43,138 nt of DNA. Origin: JAUNST01 sp964452285 (GTDB lineage: Bacteria > Patescibacteriota > Microgenomatia > UBA1400 > PJMF01). The notes beneath the pieces were generated by a model that saw only the letters and a list, made by a program, of their open reading frames with translations, was not told the origin of the DNA and did not search any database. Below, in pieces: positions 7,910 to 15,819 of the stretch. The stretch lies in assembly GCA_964452285.1 (NCBI GenBank), contig CAYVKW010000004.1, positions 1-43,138 of the forward strand. The letters are read 5' to 3'. The position numbers were made by a program, and so were the translations under genes. The first letter of the stretch is position 1. Every line of letters begins with the position of its first letter.

Positions 7910-7945
7910 AGCCCGTCTCAAAATGAGACGGGCTTTTCTTTTTTC
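7910..7945 (+). terminator. intrinsic terminator of the 7655 gene
   Basis: An 11-bp perfect stem (AGCCCGTCTCA / TGAGACGGGCT) with a 3-nt AAA spacer is followed by TTTCTTTTTT. It lies 25 nt after the stop codon at 7885. The reverse strand has no U-tract, so it acts mainly on the plus strand. Confidence 0.9.
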
Positions 7946-8026
7946 ATTCTACCAAATTGAATCAATTTTTGCACCAAAAGACTCACTCTTCTACCTCTGA
8001 TTTGTCTCACTTTTTTGCAATAATTT

Positions 8027-9304
8027 TCAATTTAAATTTTTTATCGCTGCTTCAATCGCCTCATCTACCTCTGTTTCCAGATCGTCTTCTATTTCCACAT
8101 CTGGTTTTAAACCATCCTCCTGAATCCAACTTCCGCCAGGAGTCATCCATTTTGAGATTGTCACATTCAATCCCGCATCATTAGGTAAATCTACTCTCTC
8201 TTGCACTAGACCTTTACCAAATGTTTTTTCTCCCACTAATTTTGCTTGCAATCGATCACGCAATGCTCCAGCCACAATTTCCGAAGAAGAAGCGCTTCCA
8301 CCATTCACTACCACTGTTACCGGTATATTAGTTAATCGACCTTTACCGCTCGCTTCAAAAACTTGCGTTTCGTCTTTACCTTGCTGCGTCACTACAATTC
8401 CCTTACCTATAAATTCGCTCGCGATATGAATTGCTTCCGATAAATATCCGCCTGGGTTATTACGCAAATCCAAAATTACTCCTTTTACTTTACCCTTTTT
8501 CGCCACAATTTGACTCACTGCCGTATTCCATTCTTCAGCCGTTCTTTCACCAAAACGGCTCAGAGTTAAAACCGCAATTTGCTGGCCATCATCTTGATCA
8601 ATAAATTCTAGTTCTGCTGATTTAATCACAATCTCGTCACGGGTAATTTTCACTTCAAAAGGTAAATTATTATTGTAATCTTCTCGGTAGAAAGTTACGG
8701 TTACTTTTGTTCCCTTCTTCCCCCGCAGCACAGATTGCGCATGTTCCAAAGTCCAATCATAAGTATCCTCATCCACCGCTGCAGCTTCATCGTTTACATG
8801 CATAATCAGATCATTGGCTTGTATCCCCAACTTATCTGCCGGACCATCACTAATTGGCGCCATTACCGCCAGTGTTTTATCTTTATAACCCAATTCCACT
8901 CCTATGCCACCGAAACTGCCAGATAAATCTTCTTCAGAAATTTGTTTCGTTGTCGCTGGCAAATAAGCTGTATATGGATCTCCGAGAGCACTTACCATAC
9001 CGGCGATTGCTCCGTCTACCATTTTAGTGATATCAAAATCTTTAGGTTCTAGATATTTATTTTCCAAAAGCGACCACACTTGCCAAAACAAATCAAAACT
9101 CACCGTGCCAAATTTTGCCGGTTGGCCGCTATAAGCTAATGCGGTTTCACTCTTATCAGCTGTCTCCAAAAAAGGCAGCCTCCAGTTAACAAAAGGCAAT
9201 CGGCCGCCGTTCTCGCTTACTTGATAGCCGAAAACTAAGCCGATTGCCAAAATCAAAACATAGCTCAAAATTTTATCGATGTTCACCCATCGGTTATTTT
9301 TCAT
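8027..9304 (-). CDS. ctpA: carboxyl-terminal processing protease, peptidase family S41
   Basis: This 425-aa CtpA-like protease cleaves near the C-termini of envelope proteins. One N-terminal membrane helix (residues 12-28) anchors it with the catalytic part outside. A PDZ domain (about 125-205, with LSGSFGGIGVEL) precedes the S41 domain. The serine of the SASSSEIVAGAL motif (337-348) and the lysine of GEKTFGKGLVQ (K364) form the expected Ser/Lys dyad, and LDLRNNPGGYL is the family core. It is the last gene of rpsF-ssb-rpsR-ctpA, starting 6 nt after rpsR, an unusual partner for a ribosomal protein operon. Confidence 0.93.
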   Translation of the reverse strand: MKNNRWVNIDKILSYVLILAIGLVFGYQVSENGGRLPFVNWRLPFLETADKSETALAYSGQPAKFGTVSFDLFWQVWSLLENKYLEPKDFDITKMVDGAIAGMVSALGDPYTAYLPATTKQISEEDLSGSFGGIGVELGYKDKTLAVMAPISDGPADKLGIQANDLIMHVNDEAAAVDEDTYDWTLEHAQSVLRGKKGTKVTVTFYREDYNNNLPFEVKITRDEIVIKSAELEFIDQDDGQQIAVLTLSRFGERTAEEWNTAVSQIVAKKGKVKGVILDLRNNPGGYLSEAIHIASEFIGKGIVVTQQGKDETQVFEASGKGRLTNIPVTVVVNGGSASSSEIVAGALRDRLQAKLVGEKTFGKGLVQERVDLPNDAGLNVTISKWMTPGGSWIQEDGLKPDVEIEDDLETEVDEAIEAAIKNLN

Positions 9305-9310
9305 TTGCTT

Positions 9311-9553
9311 TTAGATTGTTTGCGTAAAGGGCAATAGCGCCAAATGACGCGCTCTTTTAATCTCCACCGCCAATTGTCTTTGTTGCTTTTGTGTCAAACC
9401 AGTTTTATCTCGACTCAAAATCATTCCTTGAGCTGACACAAAATTTTTCAACATCTCTGTATCTTTATAACTAAAACGATAATCTTTTTTTAGATTGATT
9501 CTCGGTGTTCGCGCCGATTTTGGCACATATTCTTTTTTTTGTCTTTTTATCAT
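9311..9553 (-). CDS. rpsR: 30S ribosomal protein bS18
   Basis: This 80-aa protein has the bS18 core: DYRFSYKDTEMLKNFVSAQGMILSRDKTGLTQKQQRQLAVEIKRARHLALLPF is recognisable from the family blocks INLKKDYRFSYKD, GLTQKQQRQLAVEIKRARHLALLPF being split here only for description. bS18 pairs with bS6 on the platform of the small subunit, and the two genes are in the usual order with ssb between them. Length is normal for the family. It starts about 45 nt after the ssb stop and is followed 6 nt later by ctpA. Confidence 0.95.
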   Translation of the reverse strand: MIKRQKKEYVPKSARTPRINLKKDYRFSYKDTEMLKNFVSAQGMILSRDKTGLTQKQQRQLAVEIKRARHLALLPFTQTI

Positions 9554-9598
9554 AACTTTTTATACTTTCATTAGTTTAAAATAACTTTAATACTTTCC

Positions 9599-10066
9599 TT
9601 AAAAAGGAATGTCGTCAGTATCTTCAATGTCTGCAATTTCGTCAGTTTCGCTCGCTGGCGCTGCTGATGTTTCCTCATTGGCAGCCATTTCCGGTTCATT
9701 CATTGCATAACCGCCGCCAACATTATCACTTTTTCTATCCAAAAGCAACATATTTTCTACAATAATTTCAGTCGTTCTTCTAGATTGACCATCTTTTCCT
9801 TGCCAATCTCGAGTTTGCAAACGACCTTCCACATAAACTTTGCTCCCTTTATGCAAAAGATTCTTACAAATTTCCGCCAACTTCGACCATACCACCAAGT
9901 TGTGAAATTCCACGCTGCTTTGCTTTTCGCCATTATCACTTGTCCATTCGCGGTTTGTTGCCAAACCAAAAGAACAAACTTGAGTTTGATTCGGTGTATA
10001 ACGGCACTCTGGGTCACGAGTCAAATTGCCAATCAACATTACTTTATTCAATGATCTTGTAGACAT
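9599..10066 (-). CDS. ssb: single-stranded DNA-binding protein
   Basis: This 155-aa SSB has a full OB-fold (residues 1-108): MSTRSLNKVMLIGNLTRDPE, VCSFGLATNREW, VEFHNLVVWSKLAEICKNLL, KGSKVYVEGRLQTRDW. A short acidic linker follows, and the tip DDIPF matches the SSB C-terminal peptide that recruits replication and repair proteins. The linker lacks the long Gly/Gln tract of E. coli SSB. It sits between rpsF and rpsR as in many bacteria. A weak AAGAG-type site precedes the ATG. Confidence 0.96.
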   Translation of the reverse strand: MSTRSLNKVMLIGNLTRDPECRYTPNQTQVCSFGLATNREWTSDNGEKQSSVEFHNLVVWSKLAEICKNLLHKGSKVYVEGRLQTRDWQGKDGQSRRTTEIIVENMLLLDRKSDNVGGGYAMNEPEMAANEETSAAPASETDEIADIEDTDDIPF

Positions 10067-10092
10067 ATAGCTCTTTCTCTTTCCCTACTTTC

Positions 10093-10416
10093 TTATCTTA
10101 CTACCAATAAACTTCTCAAGATTTCTCTCTTAAAATCAACACTCTTGTTTAAAGCTGCCACTTTGTCAGCTTCCAACCGAATCACTAAATGAGTAAACAC
10201 TGCCTCTTCATGAGCTTTGCCGTCCTTTTTGATTTTATAAGCCAAAGCTTTTTTACCCCAATCTTGAGTTTCCAAAATTTCGCCACCGCTCTTACCCACT
10301 AACGCCACTACAGCATCTTGAATTGAATTTAATTCAGCGGTGGTATAACCACTGCCCACTAAATAGGTCAACTCATACTCTCTTTTTGGCATTTTCTTTT
10401 CTGTCAATAAAGCCAT
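10093..10416 (-). CDS. rpsF: 30S ribosomal protein bS6
   Basis: The bS6 family is recognisable from REYELTYLV at the N-terminus, GGEILETQDWGKKALAYKIKK in the middle, and AALNKSVDFKREILRSLLVV at the end. The protein lacks the acidic C-terminal tail of E. coli S6. The start is uncertain. ATG at 10416 (MALLTEKK...) follows an AAAGGG only 3 nt away; ATG at 10392 (MPKREYEL) matches the family N-terminus best but has a poor ribosome-binding site; a TTG at 10431 is less likely. First gene of the rpsF-ssb-rpsR-ctpA operon. Confidence 0.92.
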   Translation of the reverse strand: MALLTEKKMPKREYELTYLVGSGYTTAELNSIQDAVVALVGKSGGEILETQDWGKKALAYKIKKDGKAHEEAVFTHLVIRLEADKVAALNKSVDFKREILRSLLVVR

Positions 10417-10543
10417 TTGCCCTTTCTGCAAGTCTCCGATTTCTCAAAAACCTTTCGTTGCCTTCGCAACATTACCTAAATACGCAGTTTAATCATTTCT
10501 CTGGATCTAATTCCTCCAAACTAGACAATTAAACTTCCCGCTT

Positions 10544-10551
10544 ATTATACA
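10544..10551 (-). promoter_or_regulatory. promoter of the rpsF operon
   Basis: A TATAAT -10 preceded directly by TG on the minus strand, starting transcription near 10537. The resulting leader to rpsF is about 120 nt. It contains a GTTGC-GAAG-GCAAC tetraloop hairpin (10457-10470). Leaders of rpsF operons can bind the S6:S18 complex for feedback control, but I do not see that motif clearly enough to claim it. Confidence 0.6.
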
Positions 10552-10559
10552 CCAAAAAA

Positions 10560-11825
10560 TCAAAAACTCGCCGTCACTGTATAAGTCAGGTAGTTATTGT
10601 AAACACCGGCATTATTTTGTGCGTCAAGAGACAAACGATAACACATTTCAAAAACATCACCATCTTGAGCAGAGGTAGACGCACTTGTAAAGACCGCCGT
10701 TGGTGTGCCTGTAGAAAAGCGGCTATAATAACCGTTGTTTCCACCTGTAAATAAGGCCGCCACACTACCATCTCCAGAATTTTTTGCCATGGTATAACCA
10801 AAACCAGTTTTAGCGCTGTCTGTCCAAGCCATAGAAGCTGCTGCAGTTAAAGGAGTAGCCTCACTCCAACCAAAATTTGGAATACAGTCTCTCTTAATTG
10901 TGCCGCCAGTTTCACCCGTGACGCAATCTTCGCTGGTACCAGTGCGAGCTAAATTAGAATTTTGTTGCACTGTTACCGCATAACCATTAGAAGAAGAAGA
11001 AATCACTTGTAATTGCTGTGCTGCATCTACAAAAGTATTCACTGTTGGCGCGCCATAATTCACCGCTAAAGGAGTACTCGCCACTGTAGTTGGCTTGCCA
11101 CAAGCGTTTGCACCCGCGCTTAAACCGGCAATCTTAAAACCTAAAGAGGCATTTACTTGAGCGGTTAAAACCACTTCTTTGGTAAAAGCACTAATAACCA
11201 CATCTCTATCGCTCACCACATAATTAGCTACTTCTCCGCTTGCCTTATCATTAGTATAGCCACTTTTCAGTAATTGAATCTTACCAGGCATCACCACTGC
11301 TTCATTTATTGCAGTTCCAGCGCTAGCCACCGGATCAGTTAGACCAGAAATCTTAATCGAATTAGTTCCCGTCGCAAATTGACTGCCAATTGTCCCATCT
11401 CCAGTATAAGGACACAAGAATCCTAAGTAACGCACAAATTTGCCGTTAGCCGCCGTCGCTTCTGCCTGCGTTAACTCTTTATTACTAGTCAAATCATAGT
11501 AGACACTTCCCAATTGCAAAGCCGGTGTTCCAAATGTAAAACCAGAAACATCGCTTGGACAAGTCACAGTGATGCTTGCTCCGCCATCATTTTGAGTGAC
11601 AAAAGCGTCACTGACCGCTGCGCCACCATTCCAAACTCCAGTTGCTTGTCCTAAATTAGCCGAGTCTGTCGCTGTTGGAATTAAGACCCGAAAAACGCCA
11701 TCTTTTACCGCTGCTTCAGTTACAAAACCAACCTCGAGTACTGTTGAATCAGCTTTAGCTGTTTTACTCAGCAATAAAGCCAAACCTAAACTAATAATGC
11801 TAATTTTATGCAAATTTATTTTCAT
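10560..11825 (-). CDS. secreted surface protein of CPR type
   Basis: This 421-aa exported protein has a signal peptide (MKINLHKISIISLGLALLLSKTAKA) and a mature chain rich in Ala, Thr, Ser, Gly and Val, with paired cysteines suggesting disulfides. The ending YNNYLTYTVTASF resembles beta-sandwich surface proteins seen in many Patescibacteria genomes, as far as I can recall. No LPXTG or membrane anchor is visible. The start at 11825 is chosen because AAGGAG lies 10 nt upstream and a signal peptide begins there; the longer ATG at 11879 lies in the promoter. Function unknown; a cell-surface layer or adhesion role is inferred. Confidence 0.75.
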   Translation of the reverse strand: MKINLHKISIISLGLALLLSKTAKADSTVLEVGFVTEAAVKDGVFRVLIPTATDSANLGQATGVWNGGAAVSDAFVTQNDGGASITVTCPSDVSGFTFGTPALQLGSVYYDLTSNKELTQAEATAANGKFVRYLGFLCPYTGDGTIGSQFATGTNSIKISGLTDPVASAGTAINEAVVMPGKIQLLKSGYTNDKASGEVANYVVSDRDVVISAFTKEVVLTAQVNASLGFKIAGLSAGANACGKPTTVASTPLAVNYGAPTVNTFVDAAQQLQVISSSSNGYAVTVQQNSNLARTGTSEDCVTGETGGTIKRDCIPNFGWSEATPLTAAASMAWTDSAKTGFGYTMAKNSGDGSVAALFTGGNNGYYSRFSTGTPTAVFTSASTSAQDGDVFEMCYRLSLDAQNNAGVYNNYLTYTVTASF

Positions 11826-11877
11826 AAAAAGCAAACTCCTTCTTATTTTTTCTCTGCAATCCATTTTTAACCTCATC

Positions 11878-11906
11878 ATTCTAGCATGAAAAAATTAAAA
11901 ATGCAA
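11878..11906 (-). promoter_or_regulatory. promoter of the surface protein at 10560
   Basis: A TTGCAT -35 (11901-11906) lies 17 bp from a TAGAAT -10 (11878-11883) extended by TGC. Transcription would begin near 11871, giving a 45-nt leader that carries the AAGGAG site. It is one of a recurring TTGCAT promoter class in this window. The rest of the 11826-12007 gap holds nothing else I can identify. Confidence 0.7.
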
Positions 11907-12007
11907 GTCCTTTTTCCGACCTTTTGTCGCAACAAACATATCTCACAAAAATCACTAGGCAACTACAAGATATGCCTTCTCATTTCATCGCTTTTTTATG
12001 CAATAAA

Positions 12008-13045
12008 TTACATTCTTGCCCGAACAAGACCAATTAAATTCTTGATTTGCTGTCCAGACAATCTGCCATCAGCTCTCAGAGTAATCTCTTTCAATAATTC
12101 GCCTGCTTCCAAATAAGGATTTTCAATCATTCTCTGGATTTTTTCTTCTTCTCTCTTTTGCACTTTTTCAATTAATCTTTGTCTTTGTGCTGTCGCTAGA
12201 CGTCCATCCGCTCTTTCCGCAATCATATTCAGCAAACGATAAGTTTCCAAATACTGATCTTCTATATAATCACGCATTAATGTTTCTTCTCTTCTTTGCA
12301 CCGCTTCCACTAGATCTCGTTTCTGATTTTCACTCAATTCAGCTAAAGCAATTCTTTCCAAAAGATAACTACTCATCACCATCGGATTATCAATTTGGTT
12401 TCGGATATCTACTTCTTCGCGATCGCGCAATAAAGTCGTTAGCTCTTTCGCTTGACTACCAGTGATTTCTGCCTGCGCGATCGCATCTAAAATTAATTCT
12501 GCTGTCGCACTCTTACGTGCAATCAAGTTTTTTAGATTTTCCATTTCTCTCTTTTGCACTTCACGCACCAAGATTGTGATCTGGTCATTAGTCAGTCTTC
12601 CGTCAAATCTCTCACCAATTTTTCTCAAAATCGTTCTTGCTTCCAAATTCACATTAGCAATCATGCGCCGAATTTTTTCTTCCTCCACTTTTTGTTCTTC
12701 GCGTGTCTTAAAAACGATTGCTTCATCGCGATTACTTTTCGACATTGGTGGACGATAATCAAAATTAGCCGGTTTTTTCATTCCTCCTTCATTTCTTTCA
12801 CCAAAATCTCGCCCTCGGTTTTCTCTTTTTTGTTCTGACATCACCGGCTCACGTTTTTGCGCAAACGCCACATAATCTACTGGATTATTTTTTTTCACCG
12901 CTTCTGGTTTTTCCACTGCCGGCATCGTATTGTTGGCTACACCGCCAAAAGTTGGCGGCGCAATTGGTGGCAACAAATCATCATTATTATCATCCATCGC
13001 TGGCGCGTTCATATTCATCATTGGTTGTTTGAAGTCATCGGTCAT
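12008..13045 (-). CDS. protein with five tandem 43-46-residue helical repeats
   Basis: This 345-aa protein has a Pro/Asn/Met-rich, probably disordered N-terminus (1-100), then five helical repeats starting near residues 125, 171, 214, 257 and 303. Each runs as [IM]RRMI-N-x-LEA..LL..I....DGRL...Q...L...VQKREE. Repeats 1, 4 and 5 are 46 long with a DGRL turn; repeats 2 and 3 are 43 long and lack it. No signal peptide or catalytic motif is present. The fold looks like an alpha-solenoid or spectrin-like stack, probably a binding scaffold. AGAAGGG precedes the ATG by about 9 nt. I do not recognise a named family. Confidence 0.8.
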   Translation of the reverse strand: MTDDFKQPMMNMNAPAMDDNNDDLLPPIAPPTFGGVANNTMPAVEKPEAVKKNNPVDYVAFAQKREPVMSEQKRENRGRDFGERNEGGMKKPANFDYRPPMSKSNRDEAIVFKTREEQKVEEEKIRRMIANVNLEARTILRKIGERFDGRLTNDQITILVREVQKREMENLKNLIARKSATAELILDAIAQAEITGSQAKELTTLLRDREEVDIRNQIDNPMVMSSYLLERIALAELSENQKRDLVEAVQRREETLMRDYIEDQYLETYRLLNMIAERADGRLATAQRQRLIEKVQKREEEKIQRMIENPYLEAGELLKEITLRADGRLSGQQIKNLIGLVRARM

Positions 13046-13081
13046 ATTTAAAAACCCTTCTGCTAAAATTTTTCTACTCCC

Positions 13082-13110
13082 ATTTTAAAACATTTTTTGT
13101 GCCAATGCAA
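13082..13110 (-). promoter_or_regulatory. promoter of the helical-repeat gene
   Basis: TTGCAT at -35 (13105-13110), a 17-bp spacer, and TAAAAT at -10 (13082-13087). The start site would be near 13075, about 30 nt before the ATG at 13045. Same architecture as the promoter at 11878-11906. Confidence 0.7.
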
Positions 13111-13122
13111 GCCTTTGAAAAA

Positions 13123-14223
13123 TTATTTGTTAATCATGAATTCCACGACGTCGTTTGCCCTCATCACATAATCTCGTCCTTCAATTCGCACTTTTCCCGC
13201 TTCACCAGCTGCTTTCCAACCTTGATACTTCACGAAATCTTCATAACTGAGCACTTTTGCTTTGACAAATTTTTTGATAAAATCAGTATGAATCACTCCT
13301 GCCGCATCAGGAGCTAATGTGCCTTTTTTAATTGTCCACGCTTTCACTTCCAATTCCCCCGCCGTTAAAAAACTCTGCAGACCCAAAGTTTGATAGGCCA
13401 CACGCGCTAGACGAGAAAGCCCGCTTTCTTCCAAGCCTAAATCAATCAAAAATGCCTTTTGGTCATCTTCACTTAAAGCACTTAACTCTGCTTCTATTTT
13501 TGCCGATACTACCACTATTTGTTCTTCTTTTACTTCTAAAATCTTTGTATATTTTTGTCTTAATGTTTTTTCCTCTGTTAAAGCTCCTTCATCCACATTT
13601 AATACAAAAATTTCTGGTTTACTAGTCAGAAGGTTAAGTTCGTCAGCGATTTTTTGCGCTTTTTCTCGTTCTTCTTTTTCCAAGCTTTCTATATACACTC
13701 GCACATTTTTTCCCGCTCGCAAAAAATCGCCACATTCCTTAATCACTTTCCACTTTTCTTCTTCTGCTGCCAACATTCCTCCTTTTGGCGCTTTCTGTTT
13801 TTTCACCGTCGCCAAATCTGCCAGTTGTAATTCCATTCTGATCGTCGCCAGATCTGCCTCTGGCGTCTGGCTTCCCTCTCTGATCACTTCTGTATCCGTA
13901 AAAGCTCTTAAAACATGCGCGATCGCATTCGTTTCCCGAATATGCGCCAAAAACTTATTACCCAAGCCTGCCCCAGCGCTCGCCCCCGCCACCAAACCCG
14001 CAATGTCGATAAACTCTATCGTCGCTGGTTTTAGCACCGTTGTCTTGACAATTTTCGCCAAGACCGCCAATCTTTCATCTGGCACCGGCGCAATTCCCAC
14101 ATTTGGTTCTATTGTCGCAAACGGATAATTCGCCGCCAAAGCCAAGTTTTGTTTTAATAAAGCATTAAATAAAGTTGATTTCCCTACATTTGGCAAACCC
14201 ACAATTCCAATTGAAAGTGACAT
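13123..14223 (-). CDS. ychF: ribosome-binding ATPase YchF (EngD)
   Basis: YchF is a conserved OBG-family P-loop NTPase that binds ribosomes and prefers ATP. This 366-aa protein is full length: GLPNVGKST (residues 8-16) is the G1 loop, NYPFATIEPNVGIAPVPDERL the typical region after it, FIDIAGLVAGASAGAGLGNKFL the G3 region, and the last 80 residues form the TGS domain (GVIHTDFIKKFVKAKVLSYE). It begins 19 nt after the recR stop but has its own extended -10 there, with 8 nt between the -10 and ATG, so its mRNA is probably leaderless. Confidence 0.97.
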   Translation of the reverse strand: MSLSIGIVGLPNVGKSTLFNALLKQNLALAANYPFATIEPNVGIAPVPDERLAVLAKIVKTTVLKPATIEFIDIAGLVAGASAGAGLGNKFLAHIRETNAIAHVLRAFTDTEVIREGSQTPEADLATIRMELQLADLATVKKQKAPKGGMLAAEEEKWKVIKECGDFLRAGKNVRVYIESLEKEEREKAQKIADELNLLTSKPEIFVLNVDEGALTEEKTLRQKYTKILEVKEEQIVVVSAKIEAELSALSEDDQKAFLIDLGLEESGLSRLARVAYQTLGLQSFLTAGELEVKAWTIKKGTLAPDAAGVIHTDFIKKFVKAKVLSYEDFVKYQGWKAAGEAGKVRIEGRDYVMRANDVVEFMINK

Positions 14224-14231
14224 ATCTTCTT

Positions 14232-14240
14232 ATTATAACA
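14232..14240 (-). promoter_or_regulatory. extended -10 promoter of ychF
   Basis: TGTTATAAT on the minus strand fits completely inside the 19-bp gap between recR and ychF. The -10 hexamer ends 8 nt before the ATG, exactly as at trpS. Confidence 0.65.
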
Positions 14241-14242
14241 TC

Positions 14243-14848
14243 TTAAACTTCTCGCCGACCTTCCAACGCTCTCATTAAAGTCAACCCGTCAGCATACTCG
14301 ATATCAGCGCCAATCGGTAAACCGTGCCCAATTCTAGTAATTTTTACCTTCTTATCCGCACATTTTTCTTTGATTAGTTGAGTAATAAACATCGCTGTCG
14401 CTTCCCCTTCCATCGTTGGATTGGTCGCTAGAATCACTTCTTTCACTCCTTCCAGTCGAGAAGGAATATCGTTCAAATACAATTCATCTGGCCCCACATG
14501 ATTAAGCGGATCAATGCACCCATGCAGAACGTGATATAAACCATTATATTTTTCACTTCTTTCCAAAGCAATTAAATCCAAAGGTTGTTCCACAATGCAT
14601 AACAAGCTTGTGTCGCGATTTGTGTCCTCGCAAATCGCGCAAGGATCACTTTCAGCAATCTGATGACATTTTGTACACAAACACGTTTCTTTTTTTAAAT
14701 CCAACAGACGTTGAGCAAAATCTTCCAGTTCGCTCTCCGGATTATGCAACAAATAGAATACCAACCTCTGAGCACTTCTCGGTCCGATACCTGGCAAACG
14801 CTCAAATTTCTCCGCCAATCTATTAATTACTTTTGGCAATTTTTGCAT
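14243..14848 (-). CDS. recR: recombination protein RecR
   Basis: RecR acts with RecF/RecO to load RecA at gaps. This 201-aa protein has the helix-hairpin-helix RLPGIGPRSAQRL (17-29), a four-cysteine zinc finger (C58-TK-C61 and C70-AI-C73), and a Toprim domain (CIVEQPLDLIALERS, then ILATNPTMEGEATAMFI). The length is normal. AAGGAA lies 7 nt from the ATG. It follows tmk by 25 nt and probably shares its transcript. Confidence 0.96.
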   Translation of the reverse strand: MQKLPKVINRLAEKFERLPGIGPRSAQRLVFYLLHNPESELEDFAQRLLDLKKETCLCTKCHQIAESDPCAICEDTNRDTSLLCIVEQPLDLIALERSEKYNGLYHVLHGCIDPLNHVGPDELYLNDIPSRLEGVKEVILATNPTMEGEATAMFITQLIKEKCADKKVKITRIGHGLPIGADIEYADGLTLMRALEGRREV

Positions 14849-14873
14849 CTCAATTTTCCTTTTTCTTTTCTCT

Positions 14874-15512
14874 TTACACTTCCCCAGCCCACTTTTGTTC
14901 CAATTTTTTGATCACTGCTTGATGAATCTCTTCTTCAGTTTTTGACGCATTCAATTTAATCCATCTTTTACCACCATCTTGCTGGTACAATTTTAAATAT
15001 CCTTGTCGTACTTGTTGATGAAATTTTAAACCCGCTTGTTCCAATCTATCCAAAGTTTCCACTTTCGCAATTCTCCGTAAACCAACTTGCGCTGGTGCAT
15101 CAAGTAAAAAGGTCAAATCTGGTTTTACACTAGCTGTAGAAATCAAATTCAATTTTTTTATTAATGCCACCCCTAAACCTCTCGCCATGCCTTGATAAAT
15201 CACGCTACTGTCCGCGCTCCGATCCATGAGAAAAATTTTTCCTTCTTCTATACCAGGAATGATTTTTTCTCTATATAACTGTGCCCGCGCCGCTTGAAAT
15301 AAAAAAACCTCTGTTAGATCTTTCATTTCTTTATTTTCATTATCCAAAAGAATTTCTCGAATTTTCGCACCTATTTTTGTTCCACTTACCGCGTGTACTA
15401 TTTCTGCCTGTTCACCTTTTTTTTGTAAATAATCGTGCAATAGATGCGCTTGAGTAGTTTTTCCTACTCCATCTCCGCCTTCAAAAGTAATCAGTAGACC
15501 TTTTTTTGTCAT
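14874..15512 (-). CDS. tmk: thymidylate kinase
   Basis: Tmk phosphorylates dTMP to dTDP. The 212-aa protein has the P-loop FEGGDGVGKTT (10-20), the DRS catalytic motif (DRSADSSVIYQG, where many Tmk have DRY), and an LID region FLLDAPAQVGLRRIAK. The start at 15512 follows an AAAGGAG site by 7 nt; a longer reading from 15548 has no such site. With dut at 17042 and upp at 32155 it fits a salvage-type pyrimidine supply. Confidence 0.93.
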   Translation of the reverse strand: MTKKGLLITFEGGDGVGKTTQAHLLHDYLQKKGEQAEIVHAVSGTKIGAKIREILLDNENKEMKDLTEVFLFQAARAQLYREKIIPGIEEGKIFLMDRSADSSVIYQGMARGLGVALIKKLNLISTASVKPDLTFLLDAPAQVGLRRIAKVETLDRLEQAGLKFHQQVRQGYLKLYQQDGGKRWIKLNASKTEEEIHQAVIKKLEQKWAGEV

Positions 15513-15604
15513 GCCTTTGCTCCTTTTTGCATTTTTTACTTTTTCCATTTACACCCAAAAAAACACCTTGTCTCAAAATATTCTTCTTTCAAGACTCATT
15601 TACC

Positions 15605-15642
15605 AGAGAAAATTTTTGCTGGACAGTCAAAAAATTTTCTCT
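15605..15642. repeat. AT-rich inverted repeat upstream of tmk
   Basis: Arms AGAGAAAATTTTTG and CAAAAAATTTTCTCT (14 bp with one extra A) flank a 9-nt centre. It lies between the prs terminator and tmk, so it is outside both genes. It may be an operator for tmk or a relic terminator. The rest of 15513-15750 shows only a weak TTGAGA-17-TGTAAA promoter candidate near tmk. Confidence 0.45.
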
Positions 15643-15750
15643 ACTTTCACTTATATCACATTTATTTTTTTTTGCTAGAGTCAATTTGTCTTATTTTTCA
15701 TTCCCCAGTATTTCCATTTTACCCCAAACCCATTTCGTCCTTATTTTCCC

Positions 15751-15791
15751 AAAAAAAATCCCTTGTCAGAGTAATAACTCTGGCAAGGGAT
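15751..15791 (-). terminator. intrinsic terminator after prs
   Basis: On the minus strand a 15-bp stem (ATCCCTTGCCAGAGT pairing with ACTCTGACAAGGGAT, one G-U) is followed by eight T. It lies about 28 nt after the prs stop codon. Confidence 0.9.
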
Positions 15792-15819
15792 AAAGAGGGT
15801 TGCTTATCATTTCCTCCTT

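Noticed and set aside
10417..10540. S6:S18-binding leader motif before rpsF
   Set aside because: The leader has a hairpin, but I cannot identify the conserved CCG-containing structure, so the motif is not claimed.
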